From Cedecea colo (GTDB taxonomy: Bacteria > Pseudomonadota > Gammaproteobacteria > Enterobacterales > Enterobacteriaceae): 64,000 nucleotides of DNA. The stretch is from contig NZ_SOYS01000006.1 of the NCBI RefSeq assembly GCF_011808225.1, forward strand, positions 79,764 through 143,763, read 5' to 3'. A program made the translations under genes and the position numbers. Below, piece after piece: positions 1 through 10,579 of the stretch. The number at the start of each line of letters is the position of its first letter. The first letter of the stretch is position 1. The notes beneath the pieces are model-generated. The model did no database searches and was not told the origin of the DNA. It saw nothing but the letters and a program-made list of their open reading frames with translations.

Positions 1-844
1 TATTGCCACCCTCAGTAGCAGAGAAGTTCTCGATAATGTTGCCATCAGTCGGCCATCGCCAGGTCGAAATTGGCGCGCTGTCTGACGTGCTGCTGACAGT
101 CGGTACGGTAGTCGTAGAGCTAACCACAGGTGCCGTAACCGGTGCTGTGACAACGGTCGCAGTACCTTTATTATTCGGCAACATTTTGTTAGCACTCTCT
201 TCACCTGAGTCTTCAGAATACGTAATTGTTGGTTTAGAAGCAACCACGGTGCTTGAGTTTTGTGCAGCAGGATTGGTTATTCCTTGCGCGCTGGCATCAG
301 CGGCGGTGACCGCATTTCCACCGGTAATTGGCGTGCCGGACGCGTTGCCAACCTGAAGCGTTTGCCCAACTTCGAGGCTGTACGGGGCCGCTACGTTGTT
401 TCGTTGCGCAAGATCGCGGAAATCGTTCCCGGTAATCCAGGCAATATAGAACAGCGTATCACCGCGTTTCACCGTGTAAGTACTGCCGCCCGCATAGCTG
501 CCTTTCGGAATGTTCCCATACTTGCGATTATAAACGATACGTCCATTTTGAGTTTGTACGGGTTCAGACTGAATAACCGGTTGCGTTTGAACAGGTTGAG
601 TTTGCACTGGCTGAATCGCCTGCTGCTGTACCGGCTGAATCTGTGGGGTCTGGGCCGGAGCGGACATTTTTGGCGGCTGCGTTATCAGCATCCCGCCAGA
701 AGCGCTGCCGCCCGCGCCGTTATTGCCACCGACCGAGCTGATGGGTGCCTGTGAATCATTGCTGCTACAGCCGGTCAGCCACAGGCTTACCAGCGATAAC
801 GCCGCCATCCGGCGTAAAGTAAAATGTGGGCTTCCCGCGCTCAT
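1..844 (-). CDS. nlpD: NlpD, murein hydrolase activator lipoprotein (partial, 3' end cut by window)
   Basis: Outer-membrane lipoprotein that activates the amidase AmiC during septum splitting; an amiC gene lies at 58 kb of this window. The ATG is at 842-844 on the minus strand. The N-terminus is a lipoprotein signal with lipobox LTGC, then a Gln/Pro/Val/Thr-rich linker (QPVQTQ-type repeats), then a LysM domain ([17 protein letters not shown]), then a second Thr/Val-rich linker. The reading frame runs off the left edge just where the C-terminal LytM/M23 domain should begin. In E. coli the main rpoS promoter lies inside this gene, and rpoS would lie beyond the left edge here. Identity is secure from the N-terminus, LysM motif and the neighbour pcm. 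Confidence 0.95.
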   Translation of the reverse strand, partial: MSAGSPHFTLRRMAALSLVSLWLTGCSSNDSQAPISSVGGNNGAGGSASGGMLITQPPKMSAPAQTPQIQPVQQQAIQPVQTQPVQTQPVIQSEPVQTQNGRIVYNRKYGNIPKGSYAGGSTYTVKRGDTLFYIAWITGNDFRDLAQRNNVAAPYSLEVGQTLQVGNASGTPITGGNAVTAADASAQGITNPAAQNSSTVVASKPTITYSEDSGEESANKMLPNNKGTATVVTAPVTAPVVSSTTTVPTVSSTSDSAPISTWRWPTDGNIIENFSATEGGN

Positions 845-948
845 GTATCCCCCGAAATTGAAAACAATTGCATGCTTATGAAATACGGCAGAATTTGCGC
901 TGGCTAGGTTACGCCAATATTCTGATAAAAAAACCGGAAACGTCCAGG

Positions 949-1578
949 TTATGCCAGTTCGCCCTTCACCAGCGGAACGAAACGAACGGCTTCTACCGTG
1001 TCAATAATAAATTCGCCACCGTGACGACGAACGCGCTTTAAAAGCTGCCGATCGTCCCCCACCGGAAGCACCAGAATCCCGCCTTCATCCAGCTGGGCCA
1101 GTAGCGCCGTCGGGATTTCAGGCGGAGCCGCCGTAACAATGATAGCGTCGAATGGCGCACGGGCATGCCAGCCCAGCCAGCCATCGCCGTGGCGGGTAGA
1201 AATGTTATGCAGATCGAGCTGTTTCAAGCGGCGTCTTGCGTGCCACTGAAGCCCTTTAATACGCTCAACTGAACAAACGTGATGCACCAGATGGGCAAGA
1301 ATCGCCGTCTGGTAGCCTGAACCGGTGCCGATTTCCAGCACTCTGGATTCCGGCGTCAGCTCAAGCAGTTCGGTCATGCGCGCAACCATATAAGGCTGCG
1401 AAATAGTCTGGCCTGAGCCAATTGGCAGCGCGGTATTTTCCCATGCCTTGTGTTCAAACGCTTCGTCGACAAATTTTTCCCGCGGCACCTGCGCAATCGC
1501 ATCAAGAACCTGTTCGTCCTTGATGCCCTGGGCACGAAGCTGTGTGAGAAGAGCTTCTACGCGTTTGCTCACTACCAT
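949..1578 (-). CDS. pcm: Protein-L-isoaspartate O-methyltransferase
   Basis: Cytosolic SAM-dependent enzyme that methylates isoaspartyl residues in aged proteins so they can revert to aspartate. The 209 residues match the 208-residue E. coli enzyme closely along the whole length. The SAM loop EIGTGSGYQ is at residues 82-90, preceded by GQTISQPYM with the conserved Ser60, and the C-terminus [12 protein letters not shown] is the family ending. The ATG at 1578 overlaps the end of surE by 7 bases, so the two are translationally coupled, as in other enterics (surE-pcm-nlpD order). Confidence 0.97.
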   Translation of the reverse strand: MVVSKRVEALLTQLRAQGIKDEQVLDAIAQVPREKFVDEAFEHKAWENTALPIGSGQTISQPYMVARMTELLELTPESRVLEIGTGSGYQTAILAHLVHHVCSVERIKGLQWHARRRLKQLDLHNISTRHGDGWLGWHARAPFDAIIVTAAPPEIPTALLAQLDEGGILVLPVGDDRQLLKRVRRHGGEFIIDTVEAVRFVPLVKGELA

Positions 1579-2333
1579 TGCTCAGCGACTCCCGCTTTGG
1601 TTAACCACGAGTTCACCACGTCATGCGCACCGTGCGCGGTTAAATCGACGTGCAACGGCGTCACCGAAACATAGCCTTCATCCACAGCCGCAAAATCGGT
1701 ATCCGGGCCGGCATCGAACTTGTCGCCAGGAGGGCCAATCCAGTACAGCGTGTTGCCACGCGGATCTTCCTGTGGAATGACTTTATCTGCCGGATGGCGA
1801 CTGCCACAGCGCGTTACCCGAATGCCCTTGATTTCATCAAGCGGCAAATCAGGCACGTTAATATTGAGGATGCGCCCCGTGCGCAGCGGTTCGCGCGATA
1901 AGGCGCGCAGGATTGAACAGGTTATAACGGCGGCCGTATCGTAATGCGTATAGCCGTTTAACGAAACGGCCAGCGCCGGAAACCCTAAATGCCGCCCTTC
2001 CATCGCCGCAGCAACGGTGCCGGAATAGATAACGTCGTCGCCCAGATTAGGCCCGGCATTGATACCCGCGACGACGACGTCAGGGCGTGGACGCATCAGA
2101 GCGTTAACGCCAAGATAAACGCAGTCTGTCGGCGTACCCATTTGCACGGAGATGTCGCCGTTTGGCAGGGTAAAAGTACGCAGGGAGGATTCGAGCGTCA
2201 GCGAGTTCGATGCGCCACTGCGATTACGATCGGGGGCCACAACCTGCACTTCAGCAAATTCTCGTAGCCGCTTAGCCAGCGCCTGAATGCCCGGCGCCTG
2301 GATCCCGTCATCGTTACTCAGCAATATTCGCAT
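1572..2333 (-). CDS. surE: 5'/3'-nucleotidase and exopolyphosphatase SurE
   Basis: Metal-dependent nucleoside monophosphate phosphatase linked to stationary-phase survival. The protein begins [10 protein letters not shown] with the metal-binding Asp8-Asp9 pair, followed by the family motifs SGASNSLT and [19 protein letters not shown] take the ATG at 2333 (253 residues, the E. coli length) rather than the in-frame GTG six bases upstream. The start lies inside the last codons of truD in another frame (about 20 bases overlap), and the end overlaps pcm, so truD-surE-pcm look like one transcription unit. Confidence 0.96.
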   Translation of the reverse strand: MRILLSNDDGIQAPGIQALAKRLREFAEVQVVAPDRNRSGASNSLTLESSLRTFTLPNGDISVQMGTPTDCVYLGVNALMRPRPDVVVAGINAGPNLGDDVIYSGTVAAAMEGRHLGFPALAVSLNGYTHYDTAAVITCSILRALSREPLRTGRILNINVPDLPLDEIKGIRVTRCGSRHPADKVIPQEDPRGNTLYWIGPPGDKFDAGPDTDFAAVDEGYVSVTPLHVDLTAHGAHDVVNSWLTKAGVAEQW

Positions 2334-3360
2334 AGTCACCCGGCGTATTCATAAGTTCCCTTACAACGCTGGTGGCGAAACTGCCGGCAGGCAGCCAAAA
2401 GCTCACCTCAACCGTCACATCATCCCACCAGTCCCAACGTAATTCTGCTGGTTTTACCAACATGGCGCGGCGAGCGGCTTCAACGCGCTCACGGGCCAGT
2501 AATGCCTGCAAATCCGTCTCCTGTTCGACACAACGCTGTTCAAATTCCAGCGCGGCATTGAGCGTGCCCCACGCGCCATCGCCCGGTAACGGCGCCGTAA
2601 TCAGCAGCTCACCGGTATCCACACGTTGTTGTAAAACAGAGAGTTCTTCGTTTGTTGCCACAAACCAGCTACCGCGTCCTGCCAATTGTAGCGCATCGCC
2701 ATCAACAACTTGATTAAAGTCTGGTTTTTTCAGTCTAAGGCTAACAATTTGATTAAACAACGCGCTGCGGGCCGCCGACAAATAAAAACTGCGTTTATTG
2801 CGATCGCGCAACGGAGAATTATTCTGCGCCCAGCGCAGCGCCTGATTAAGGTTGTTACCGCCAATGCCGAAACGCTGGCTGCCGAAATAGTTAGGCACGC
2901 CGTCTTTTAAAATCGTCTTTAAACGCTGTTCCAGCTCTTCGCGGTGGCTTACCTCACGCAGCACGAGGGTAAAGTCATTCCCCTTCAGCGCGCCGAGACG
3001 CAGCTTGCGCCGATGGCGGGCATATTCCAGCACTTCACAACCTTCCAGACTGAAGGCGCTCATATCCGGCATCTCTTTTCCCGGCAGACGCACGCAGAAC
3101 CACTGTTCGGTGACCGCGTGTTTGTCCTTCTGCCCGGCAAAACTTACCTCACGGGCATGCACTTTCAGGAACTTAGCCAGCGCATCCGCTACAAAACGTG
3201 TATTACAGCCCTTTTTCAGGATGCGCAGCAGCAGATGCTCGCCGTCGCCGTCCGGCCCGAAGCCGAGGTCTTCAGTCACCAGGAAGTCTTCCGGGCTGGC
3301 TTTTATCAATCCGGTTCCGTCTGGCTTACCGTGCAGCCAGGTCAGATTTTGCATATCCAT
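2314..3360 (-). CDS. truD: tRNA pseudouridine(13) synthase TruD
   Basis: Makes pseudouridine 13 in tRNA-Glu. It has 348 residues against 349 in E. coli. The catalytic Asp79 sits in [12 protein letters not shown], and the TruD signature [12 protein letters not shown] is present further on. The start ATG shares one base with the ispF stop (TAATG), and the 3' end overlaps surE, so the gene is embedded in the ispD-ispF-truD-surE-pcm chain. No defects seen. Confidence 0.96.
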   Translation of the reverse strand: MDMQNLTWLHGKPDGTGLIKASPEDFLVTEDLGFGPDGDGEHLLLRILKKGCNTRFVADALAKFLKVHAREVSFAGQKDKHAVTEQWFCVRLPGKEMPDMSAFSLEGCEVLEYARHRRKLRLGALKGNDFTLVLREVSHREELEQRLKTILKDGVPNYFGSQRFGIGGNNLNQALRWAQNNSPLRDRNKRSFYLSAARSALFNQIVSLRLKKPDFNQVVDGDALQLAGRGSWFVATNEELSVLQQRVDTGELLITAPLPGDGAWGTLNAALEFEQRCVEQETDLQALLARERVEAARRAMLVKPAELRWDWWDDVTVEVSFWLPAGSFATSVVRELMNTPGDYANIAE

Positions 3361-3839
3361 TACGCGTTAGCCTTATGCAGTAACGCTACCGCCTCACAGG
3401 CGATACCTTCGCCACGCCCGGTAAAGCCGAGTTTTTCGGTCGTTGTGGCCTTAACGTTTACGTCGTCCATATGGCAGCCGAGGTCTTCGGCAATAAAAAC
3501 GCGCATTTGTGGGATATGAGGCGCCATTTTTGGCGCCTGGGCGATTATCGTTACGTCCACATTGCCAAGCGTATAGCCTTTAGCCTGAATACGGCGCCAG
3601 GCTTCGCGCAGCAGCTCGCGGCTGTCCGCACCTTTCCAGGCCGCGTCGGTATCCGGGAAGAGCTTGCCGATGTCGCCAAGCGCTGCGGCGCCGAGCAGGG
3701 CGTCGGTTAATGCGTGCAGCGCAACATCACCATCAGAATGGGCCAGTAACCCTTTTTCGAACGGAACACGCACGCCGCCAATGATAATCGGGCCAGCGCC
3801 GCCAAAAGCGTGTACATCAAAACCATGTCCGATACGCAT
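3360..3839 (-). CDS. ispF: 2-C-methyl-D-erythritol 2,4-cyclodiphosphate synthase
   Basis: MEP-pathway enzyme that cyclises CDP-methylerythritol 2-phosphate with release of CMP. The 159-residue protein carries the zinc ligands Asp8, His10 (RIGHGFDVH) and His42, plus the [17 protein letters not shown] signature. It follows ispD with a one-base overlap and ends overlapping the truD start, an arrangement conserved in enterics. Confidence 0.97.
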   Translation of the reverse strand: MRIGHGFDVHAFGGAGPIIIGGVRVPFEKGLLAHSDGDVALHALTDALLGAAALGDIGKLFPDTDAAWKGADSRELLREAWRRIQAKGYTLGNVDVTIIAQAPKMAPHIPQMRVFIAEDLGCHMDDVNVKATTTEKLGFTGRGEGIACEAVALLHKANA

Positions 3840-4549
3840 TATAAATTCTCCGTTTGGGTTAACCGCGTGAGGTAAAACGCCGCCAGTGCCAGGTCTTCAG
3901 GACGAGTAACTTTTATATTATCAGCACGGGCGCTAATTAATTCTGGATGGAAACCACAATATTCGAGCGCAGAGGCTTCATCGGTGATCGTTGCTCCCTC
4001 GTTCAGGGCGCGAAGCAGACAGCTACGCAGCAATTCGAGCGGGAACAGCTGCGGGGTTAACGCGTGCCAAAGCTCTTCGCGCTCGACGGTATGGGCAATA
4101 AGAGGCTTGCCCGGCTCGCCGCGCTTCATCGTATCGCGCACCGGCGCGGCCAGGATGCCGCCCACTTTGCTGCTGTGCATGATAGCCAGCAGACGCGCTA
4201 AATCATCCTGATGCAGGCAAGGACGAGCCGCATCGTGCACCAGCACCCATTTAGCGTGCCCCGCAGCCTGCAGGCCTGCCAGAACTGAATCGGCGCGCAC
4301 TCCTCCTCCGGTCACCACGGTGACCTGTGGGTTTGCGGCCAGCGGCAATGAAGCGAACCAGGAATCTGTAGGGCTGATTGCGATGATGACATGACTGATT
4401 CGCGGATGAGCCAGCAGGCTCGCAACAGCATGTTCAAGAATAGTTTTATCGCCGATTTGCAGGTATTGCTTTGGACATTCCGTTTGCATACGGCTGCCGA
4501 TCCCGGCCGCCGGCACCACGGCAATTACGTCCGGGGAGGAGTCTGCCAT
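3839..4549 (-). CDS. ispD: 2-C-methyl-D-erythritol 4-phosphate cytidylyltransferase
   Basis: Third step of the MEP isoprenoid pathway: transfers CMP from CTP to methylerythritol 4-phosphate. The 236 residues include the nucleotide-binding motif AAGIGSRM (14-21) with PKQYL just after, and the [10 protein letters not shown] segment typical of the family. It lies 20 bases downstream of the ftsB stop and overlaps ispF by one base; ftsB-ispD-ispF is probably one operon. Confidence 0.97.
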   Translation of the reverse strand: MADSSPDVIAVVPAAGIGSRMQTECPKQYLQIGDKTILEHAVASLLAHPRISHVIIAISPTDSWFASLPLAANPQVTVVTGGGVRADSVLAGLQAAGHAKWVLVHDAARPCLHQDDLARLLAIMHSSKVGGILAAPVRDTMKRGEPGKPLIAHTVEREELWHALTPQLFPLELLRSCLLRALNEGATITDEASALEYCGFHPELISARADNIKVTRPEDLALAAFYLTRLTQTENL

Positions 4550-4569
4550 GTGTTATCACTTATACTGAT

Positions 4570-4884
4570 TTATCGATTGTTCTGCGCGGCATTATTGCCT
4601 GCGCGCTTAGAGGTATCAGGCACCAGACGGTAGAAGGTTTCACCGGGTTTAGTCATGCTCAGCTCGTTGCGCGCGCGCTCTTCGATGGCCTCCTGGCCGC
4701 CGTTAAGATCGTCAATTTCAGCAAAAAGCTGATCGTTGCGCGCCTTAAGCTTAGCGTTGGTTGCCTGTTGTGCAGCCACGTCTTCATTGACGCGCGTGTA
4801 ATCATGCACGCCGTTTTTTCCAAACCACAGCGAATACTGCAGCCAGACCAACAAGGCCAGCAATAGCAGCGTTAGTTTACCCAT
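4570..4884 (-). CDS. ftsB: Cell division protein FtsB
   Basis: Bitopic inner-membrane protein of the FtsQBL divisome subcomplex. The start at 4884 gives 104 residues (E. coli 103) beginning MGKLTLLLL and is preceded by the strong Shine-Dalgarno AGGGGGC; an upstream in-frame start at 4908 would add eight residues without homology. There is one N-terminal membrane helix (about residues 3-20), then a coiled coil (about 28-75) with many Ala/Leu/Asn/Glu residues, then the conserved ERARNELSM segment. Confidence 0.96.
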   Translation of the reverse strand: MGKLTLLLLALLVWLQYSLWFGKNGVHDYTRVNEDVAAQQATNAKLKARNDQLFAEIDDLNGGQEAIEERARNELSMTKPGETFYRLVPDTSKRAGNNAAQNNR

Positions 4885-5065
4885 CCAGCCCCCTGAAAAA
4901 CGGCACAATCATCCCACAACTTTATGTCGGACTCCACTCATCTGCCCTGGCGAGTCGTCGAATTTGCGGCAGAATTTATCACAAATTGCGCCGACATGCG
5001 CGCCTGCGGGAGGTTTCGCTTCAATCGGGACGGATAAATATGTTCAGTTTCATCCGCTGACAGCG

Positions 5066-5389
5066 TTAACCCATAAGCCACATAAATAAAGCACCGAACA
5101 TCAGCGCCACGCTCAGCAAGGTTGCCACACAGCTATAATGCAGCCGCCCGCGTGCCAGCGAGTGTAGCGCAATGCCCACGACGACGGCGACAGGCATCAG
5201 CGCCAGGAAGAAAGGCCAGGTATAAAGGAAGAAAAATAGCGTATTAGGGCCGTACATCAGGAAGGGAATACCCAGCGCCAGCAGCCACGACAAGAAGCCG
5301 ATGAACGCCCCTGGCAAAGACCAGGCGGTATCTTCGGCTGACGGGCTGGTTTCAGCCTGTGTGATAACTATGTTCGAGCTGTTGCGCAT
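5066..5389 (-). CDS. ygbE: DUF3561 family inner-membrane protein YgbE
   Basis: Uncharacterised 107-residue membrane protein with the same length and C-terminal half as E. coli YgbE. After a polar N-terminus (about 25 residues) there are three hydrophobic stretches: LPGAFIGFLSWLLALGIPF, then FFFLYTWPFFLALMPVAVVVG, then a final helix ending FMWLMG. It lies 53 bases downstream of cysC on the same strand, as in E. coli, but a link to sulfur metabolism is only positional. Confidence 0.9.
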   Translation of the reverse strand: MRNSSNIVITQAETSPSAEDTAWSLPGAFIGFLSWLLALGIPFLMYGPNTLFFFLYTWPFFLALMPVAVVVGIALHSLARGRLHYSCVATLLSVALMFGALFMWLMG

Positions 5390-5442
5390 AACGAATCCGT
5401 TGACCTGAGTGACCAGACGCGGTTATGCGTCTGGTACTGTCT

Positions 5443-6048
5443 TTAGGATTTGATAATATCGTCACGGCGCAGCAGGTCTAATAATTGCGCAATCAAATTT
5501 GTTACCAATTGTTCGCCGTCTAAGTGAATTTCTGGCTTATGCGGTGACTCATACACCGAATCAATACCGGTGAAATTGCGCAGCTCGCCGGCGCGGGCTT
5601 TTTTGTATAAGCCTTTGGGATCGCGCGCTTCACAAATCTCAAGAGGCGTATCAACAAAGACTTCGATAAAACGCCCCTCACCCATTCGCTCGCGTACCAT
5701 TTGCCGTTCTGCACGATGCGGGGAGATAAAAGCTGTCAGCACGACCAGCCCGGCATCCACCATCAGGCTGGCGACTTCCCCCACGCGACGGATGTTCTCT
5801 TTACGATCTTCATCGCTGAAGCCCAGGTCGCTGCACAGGCCGTGGCGCACGTTATCGCCATCAAGCAAATAGGTGCTTACGCCAAGCTTATGCAGCGCTT
5901 CTTCCAGCGCGCCGGCCACGGTAGATTTACCGGAGCCGGACAAGCCGGTGAACCACAGCACCGCCCCACGATGCTGATGGAGCTGTTCACGCTGCTGCTG
6001 CGTAACAGGATGAGGATGCCAGACGACGTTTTCGTCGTGCTCAGCCAT
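5443..6048 (-). CDS. cysC: Adenylyl-sulfate (APS) kinase CysC
   Basis: Phosphorylates APS to PAPS, the second activation step of sulfate assimilation. The Walker A loop GLSGSGKS is at residues 35-42 and the conserved Ser109 in [10 protein letters not shown] matches the residue phosphorylated in the E. coli enzyme. I take the ATG at 6048 (201 residues, the E. coli length) with GGGAGG upstream; it shares a base with the cysN stop (TGATG). An in-frame GTG lies one codon earlier. Third gene of the cysDNC operon. Confidence 0.97.
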   Translation of the reverse strand: MAEHDENVVWHPHPVTQQQREQLHQHRGAVLWFTGLSGSGKSTVAGALEEALHKLGVSTYLLDGDNVRHGLCSDLGFSDEDRKENIRRVGEVASLMVDAGLVVLTAFISPHRAERQMVRERMGEGRFIEVFVDTPLEICEARDPKGLYKKARAGELRNFTGIDSVYESPHKPEIHLDGEQLVTNLIAQLLDLLRRDDIIKS

Positions 6049-7475
6049 CACTTGCCTCCCAGCAAATCACGGGCGCCCCAGTGCGGGAAGTGACGACGCA
6101 CCAGCGCATTCAGTTCCAGCTCAAACGCGCTCCAGGCTGAAGGCTCCTGATAAATCTCTTCCTGCGGCTCGCGCACCATACCGGCACCAACGGTTACGTT
6201 GGTCAGCCGATCGATGAAAATCAGCCCGCCGGTAACCGGATTTTCCTGGTATTTATCCAGCACCAGAGGTTCATCGAAAGTTAAATCAACCAGGCCAATC
6301 CCGTTTAGCGGCAGGCTTTCTACCACGCGCTGCGTCAGGGTATTAATCTCCACCTGATGGTGAATATTATCAACGCGCGCGCGGGTTTTCTTGCCGGCAA
6401 CTTTAATGTCATAGCTTTGGCCCGGCACCAGCGGCTGTTCCGCCATCCACACCACGTCAACTTTCGCGCTTTGCACCGCCGGGTGCGCGTCGTCTGCGTC
6501 CACAAGCAAATCACCACGGCTGATGTCGATTTCATCTTTCAGCACTACAGTAATAGCTTCGCCCGCAGCAGCTTGTTGCAAATCTCCATCAAACGTTACG
6601 ATTCGCGCAACGGTAGATTCGACGCCGGAAGGTAAAACCTTCACCCGCTGCCCGACGTTTACCGAACCGGAGGCGAGCGTGCCAGCGTAACCACGGAAAT
6701 CCAGGTTTGGACGATTCACATACTGAACGGGGAAACGCATCGGCTGCTGTTCAACCAGGCGTTTCACCTCTACCGTTTCCAGAAGCTCCAGCAGCGTCGG
6801 CCCCGTATACCAGGCCATATTTGCGCTTTGCGTAGCGACGTTATCGCCTTCAAGAGCGGACAACGGCACAAAGCGAATATCCAGATCTGATGGCAGCTGT
6901 TCGGCAAACGTCAGGTAATCCTGCTTGATCTGCTCGAATCTCTCTTCATCAAAACCAACGAGATCCATTTTGTTGACGGCCACAACCAGATGCTTGATCC
7001 CCAGCAGCGTGGAGATAAAGCTGTGGCGGCGAGTCTGATCCAGCACGCTCTTACGCGCATCGATCAGCAGGATCGCCAGCTCGCAGGTTGACGCGCCGGT
7101 CGCCATATTGCGGGTGTACTGCTCGTGGCCCGGCGTATCGGCAATAATAAATTTACGTTTCTCGGTGGAGAAATAACGGTACGCCACGTCGATGGTAATA
7201 CCCTGCTCGCGTTCGGCCTGCAGGCCGTCCACCAGCAAAGCCAGGTCAAGCTTCTCGCCCTGGGTGCCGTGACGCTTGCTGTCGGTATGCAGGGAAGAAA
7301 GCTGGTCTTCATAAATCTGCCGCGTATCGTGCAGCAGACGGCCAATGAGCGTACTTTTACCGTCATCGACGCTGCCGCAGGTCAAAAAGCGCAGCAGGCT
7401 TTTATGTTGCTGAGCGTGCAGATAAGCTTCGACGCCGCCCTGCTCCGCGATTTGTTGTGCAATTGCGTTATTCAT
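6048..7475 (-). CDS. cysN: Sulfate adenylyltransferase subunit 1 (GTPase) CysN
   Basis: GTPase subunit of ATP sulfurylase, whose GTP hydrolysis drives APS formation by CysD. It has 475 residues, identical in length to E. coli. The G1 loop GSVDDGKST is at 34-42, with [12 protein letters not shown] (G3) and NKMDLVGF (G4) further on; the C-terminal half is the EF-Tu-like beta-barrel region. It follows cysD after a 10-base gap and overlaps cysC. Confidence 0.97.
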   Translation of the reverse strand: MNNAIAQQIAEQGGVEAYLHAQQHKSLLRFLTCGSVDDGKSTLIGRLLHDTRQIYEDQLSSLHTDSKRHGTQGEKLDLALLVDGLQAEREQGITIDVAYRYFSTEKRKFIIADTPGHEQYTRNMATGASTCELAILLIDARKSVLDQTRRHSFISTLLGIKHLVVAVNKMDLVGFDEERFEQIKQDYLTFAEQLPSDLDIRFVPLSALEGDNVATQSANMAWYTGPTLLELLETVEVKRLVEQQPMRFPVQYVNRPNLDFRGYAGTLASGSVNVGQRVKVLPSGVESTVARIVTFDGDLQQAAAGEAITVVLKDEIDISRGDLLVDADDAHPAVQSAKVDVVWMAEQPLVPGQSYDIKVAGKKTRARVDNIHHQVEINTLTQRVVESLPLNGIGLVDLTFDEPLVLDKYQENPVTGGLIFIDRLTNVTVGAGMVREPQEEIYQEPSAWSAFELELNALVRRHFPHWGARDLLGGK

Positions 7476-7485
7476 TATGCGGTCC

Positions 7486-8394
7486 TCAGAAATACCCTTG
7501 ACGCTTTTTCAGTTCCATCGAACCGGCCTGATCGCGGTCGATTGCCCGTCCCTGACGCTCGCTGGTGGTGGAAACCAGCATCTCTTCAATGATTTCCGGC
7601 AGCGTTTGCGCTTCGGATTCAACCGCACCGGTCAACGGCCAGCAGCCCAGCGTGCGGAAACGTACCATTTTCTGAGCGATAACTTCGCCCGGCTGCACGT
7701 CAATGCGGTCGTCATCGACCATCAGCAGCATGCCGTCGCGCTCCAGCACCGGACGCGGCGCCGCAAGGTACAGAGGAACGATCTCGATATTTTCCAGATA
7801 GATATACTGCCAGATATCCAGCTCGGTCCAGTTGGAGAGCGGGAACACGCGAATGCTTTCGCCCTTGTTAATCTGACCGTTGTAGTTATGCCACAGTTCA
7901 GGACGCTGGTTTTTCGGGTCCCAGCGGTGGAAGCGGTCACGGAACGAATAAATTCGCTCCTTGGCGCGCGATTTTTCTTCATCACGACGCGCGCCGCCGA
8001 AAGCCGCATCAAAACCGTATTTGCTCAACGCCTGTTTCAGGCCTTCGGTTTTCATGATGTCCGTGTGCTTAGCGCTGCCGTGGACAAACGGATTGATGCC
8101 CATTGCCACGCCTTCCGGATTTTTATGCACCAGCAGTTCAAAACCGTAGTTTTTCGCGGTGCGGTCGCGGAATTCGTACATTTCACGGAATTTCCAGCCG
8201 GTATCCACATGCAGCAGCGGGAACGGCAGCGTGCCCGGATAGAAGGCCTTACGAGCCAAATGCAACATCACCGAGGAATCTTTGCCGATCGAGTACATCA
8301 TCACCGGATTGGAAAATTCGGCTGCGACCTCGCGGATGATATGGATGCTTTCAGCCTCCAGTTGCCGCAGGTGAGTGAGTCGTTTTTGGTCCAT
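7486..8394 (-). CDS. cysD: Sulfate adenylyltransferase subunit 2 CysD
   Basis: Catalytic subunit of ATP sulfurylase (ATP + sulfate to APS + PPi). It has 302 residues with the PP-loop SIGKDSS at 35-41 and the C-terminal [20 protein letters not shown] region shared by all enteric CysD. The ATG follows AAGGGAAGG. First gene of cysDNC; the 272-base upstream gap shared with divergent iap should hold the CysB-dependent promoter. Confidence 0.97.
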   Translation of the reverse strand: MDQKRLTHLRQLEAESIHIIREVAAEFSNPVMMYSIGKDSSVMLHLARKAFYPGTLPFPLLHVDTGWKFREMYEFRDRTAKNYGFELLVHKNPEGVAMGINPFVHGSAKHTDIMKTEGLKQALSKYGFDAAFGGARRDEEKSRAKERIYSFRDRFHRWDPKNQRPELWHNYNGQINKGESIRVFPLSNWTELDIWQYIYLENIEIVPLYLAAPRPVLERDGMLLMVDDDRIDVQPGEVIAQKMVRFRTLGCWPLTGAVESEAQTLPEIIEEMLVSTTSERQGRAIDRDQAGSMELKKRQGYF

Positions 8395-8666
8395 AACCTT
8401 CCCTTAAAGCTGCGAGTATCACGGCGGGATCTGATCCTGCCGTTTAAATGAAATTAAAAGGGACTATAAGTCGCGGTTATATTTCTTATGAAATTACGAA
8501 TTGGAATGACTAGTTCCGTAAAGGAATAACGCCGTGGTTTTGCAAATCACAAAATGTGCTGAACGGCCTGTTTATTGGGAGTTTAGGACGATTTGGAATT
8601 GTGTAACCCCGATCACAGTTTCATACTACGCAGGCAAAAAATTACTGAAAATAAAAAGGACTCACT
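8395..8666. promoter_or_regulatory. Divergent intergenic region between cysD and iap
   Basis: AT-rich 272-base gap. Reading toward cysD (minus strand) there is a TATAGT -10 hexamer at plus positions 8463-8468, with a poor -35 (TTCATA, 18-base spacing) upstream. A poor -35 fits an activator-dependent promoter, and cysDNC is CysB-activated in E. coli; the CysB site itself is too degenerate for me to place. On the iap side the only clear element is the Shine-Dalgarno AAGGA before 8667. Confidence 0.45.
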
Positions 8667-9707
8667 ATGTTTTCCGCATTGCGCCACTGTGCCGTTTGCC
8701 TGGCGCTGGGCGTAGGTTTCACGTTTTCTGCTTATGCCGCTTCCGCGCATTTGGGTGAAACCGCTAATTTGCAGACTCGCCACATCGCCACCGTTTTTCC
8801 AGGACGAATGACCGGCAGCCCGGCCGAAATGTTAGCCGCGGATTATCTTCAACAGCAGTTCGCGCTTTACGGCTACCAGAGCGATATTCGCCGCTTTAAT
8901 ACGCGCTATCTTTACACCACCAAAGACGGCCATCAGAACTGGCATAACGTCAGTGGAAGCCAGGTAATCGCCGCGCGCGAGGGTAAAGTCCCGCAGCAGA
9001 TTATTATCATGGCGCATCTGGACACCTACACGCCATTAACCGACAACGACGTAAACGACAACCTCGGCGGATTGACGCTACAGGGCGTGGATGACAATGC
9101 TTCCGGCCTTGGCGTAATGCTGGAGCTGGCTCAGCGTCTGAAAGCAGTGCCGACGCGCTACGGCCTTCGTTTTATCGCCACCAGCGGCGAAGAGATTGGC
9201 TCACTCGGTGCGGAAAATATTCTTCAGCGCATGAGCGAGAAAGAAAAGAAAAACACCCTGCTGGTGATTAATCTCGATAACCTGATTACCGGCGATAAGC
9301 TCTATTTTAACAGCGGCAAATCCACCCCAGCGGCGGTGCGTAAGCTCACCCGCGATCGGGCGCTGAAGCTCGCTCATCAGTTGGGCATTCAGGCCGCGAT
9401 AAATCCCGGGCTGAATACAAAATACCCGAAAGGCACCGGCTGCTGTAATGACATCGAACCTTTTGACAAAGCGGGTATTCCGGTGCTGTCGGTGGAAGCT
9501 ACCAACTGGTCACTGGGCGCGAAAGATGGTTTTCAGCAGCGCGCAAAAAGCAAAGCGTTCCCGAACGGGAAAAGCTGGCATCAGGCTATGGTCGACAATC
9601 AGCCGTATCTGGATAAATGGCTACCGGGACGCATTGAGAAACGCAGCCACGACGTGGTGCGTGTGATGTTGCCCCTGGTGAAAGAGCTGGCTAAAGCGGG
9701 GAAATAA
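8667..9707 (+). CDS. iap: Alkaline phosphatase isozyme conversion aminopeptidase Iap (M28 family)
   Basis: Periplasmic zinc aminopeptidase known in E. coli for trimming the N-terminus of alkaline phosphatase. A Sec signal peptide ends near AYA-AS (residue 24/25). Dizinc-peptidase motifs are visible: His117 (MAHLDTY), Asp142 (GVDDNASG) and Glu175-Glu176 (TSGEEIGSLG). The 346 residues are a normal length. In E. coli the type I-E CRISPR arrays start directly downstream; here the cysH stop is only 34 bases away. Confidence 0.94.
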   Translation: MFSALRHCAVCLALGVGFTFSAYAASAHLGETANLQTRHIATVFPGRMTGSPAEMLAADYLQQQFALYGYQSDIRRFNTRYLYTTKDGHQNWHNVSGSQVIAAREGKVPQQIIIMAHLDTYTPLTDNDVNDNLGGLTLQGVDDNASGLGVMLELAQRLKAVPTRYGLRFIATSGEEIGSLGAENILQRMSEKEKKNTLLVINLDNLITGDKLYFNSGKSTPAAVRKLTRDRALKLAHQLGIQAAINPGLNTKYPKGTGCCNDIEPFDKAGIPVLSVEATNWSLGAKDGFQQRAKSKAFPNGKSWHQAMVDNQPYLDKWLPGRIEKRSHDVVRVMLPLVKELAKAGK

Positions 9708-9708
9708 A

Positions 9709-9734
9709 CTGTTCCCCACCGTAATGGGGACCAG
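9709..9734. other. Hairpin resembling a solitary type I-E CRISPR repeat in the iap-cysH junction
   Basis: A 26-base imperfect palindrome lies between the convergent iap and cysH stops: TCCCC at 9713-9717 pairs with GGGGA at 9726-9730, extended by CTG/CAG after one mismatch. The left half, TGTTCCCC, equals the start of the E. coli type I-E repeat as I recall it, and the GGGGA half is also shared, but the loop differs. No long T-run follows on either strand, so it is a weak intrinsic terminator at best. Calling it a CRISPR remnant is inference. Confidence 0.35.
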
Positions 9735-9741
9735 ATTAACC

Positions 9742-10473
9742 TTACTCGTGCAGGCCGCACTCGCGCTTCAGACCGAAGAAGCGCGTCTCTTCTTCTGCCA
9801 TACCCGGTTCCCACTTGCGCGTGGTATGGGTATCGCCAACCGACAGATAGCCCTGATCCCACAGCGGGTGGTATTTCAGACCATGTTCGGTGAGATACTG
9901 GTAAACCGTGCGGTTGTCCCAGTCGATGATCGGCAGGATCTTAAACACGCCGCGCTGAATCGCCAGCACCGGTAAATTCGCCCGGCTGCCGGATTGCTCG
10001 CGCCGCAGACCGGCAAACCAGGTTTGCCCGCCCAGCTCCTGCAACGCGCGGTTCATCGGCTCAACTTTATTGATCGCATTGTATTTCTCAATGCCTTCAA
10101 CGCCCTGCTCCCACAGCTTGCCGTAGCGCGCCTCCTGCCATGCCGCGCTTTCCTTCGCGCTAAACACTTTCAGATTCAGCTTCAGCTTGTCCGTCAGCTC
10201 GTCGATGAACCGATAGGTTTCAGGAAACAGATACCCGGTATCGGTAAGGATCACCGGAATATCCGGGCGCAGCTGCGTAACCAGATGCAGGCTCACCGCC
10301 GCCTGGATACCAAAACTCGAGGACAACACAAACTCGCCGGGCAGGTTTTCCAGCGCCCAGCCCACGCGCGCTTGCGCGCTGAGCTTTTCGAGCTCGGCGT
10401 TTACCTCGGCCAGCGCCATCACGCGCTCGACTTTCGGTAATTCATTCAATGCCTTTAAATCGAGTACGGCCAT
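9742..10473 (-). CDS. cysH: PAPS reductase CysH
   Basis: Thioredoxin/glutaredoxin-dependent reduction of PAPS to sulfite. It has 243 residues (E. coli 244) with a PP-loop-like fold segment [14 protein letters not shown] and the C-terminal catalytic Cys239 in ECGLHE. It lacks the extra cysteine pairs of Fe-S-type APS reductases, as expected for the PAPS-specific enzyme. It is the last gene of cysJIH, 106 bases downstream of cysI, with a REP pair in the gap. Confidence 0.97.
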   Translation of the reverse strand: MAVLDLKALNELPKVERVMALAEVNAELEKLSAQARVGWALENLPGEFVLSSSFGIQAAVSLHLVTQLRPDIPVILTDTGYLFPETYRFIDELTDKLKLNLKVFSAKESAAWQEARYGKLWEQGVEGIEKYNAINKVEPMNRALQELGGQTWFAGLRREQSGSRANLPVLAIQRGVFKILPIIDWDNRTVYQYLTEHGLKYHPLWDQGYLSVGDTHTTRKWEPGMAEEETRFFGLKRECGLHE

Positions 10474-10497
10474 ACGTGCCTCGCTTGTTGGTGAACA

Positions 10498-10572
10498 AGT
10501 GGTGGATGGCGCTAACGCTTATCCACCCTACAGGTTTGCCGTAGGGCGGGTAAGCAAAGCGCCACCCGCCGT
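10498..10572. repeat. REP-like double palindrome between cysI and cysH
   Basis: Two adjacent hairpins: GGTGGAT (10501-10507) with ATCCACC (10521-10527), and GGCGGGT (10545-10551) with ACCCGCC (10564-10570). They lie in opposite orientation around a CCCTAC...GTAGGG core, like the paired REP units (BIMEs) of enterics. They sit inside the cysJIH operon, where they could form stable mRNA structures at the cysI 3' end. Relatives occur at 24117, 30643, 38598 and 60847. Confidence 0.75.
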
Positions 10573-10579
10573 TATATCG

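Noticed and set aside
260..754. 164-residue open frame antisense to nlpD
   Set aside because: Arises from the low-complexity Gln/Pro/Thr linkers of nlpD read backwards.
7477..8451. 324-residue open frame antisense to cysD
   Set aside because: It mirrors cysD exactly, has no recognisable domain and would block the cysD promoter region.
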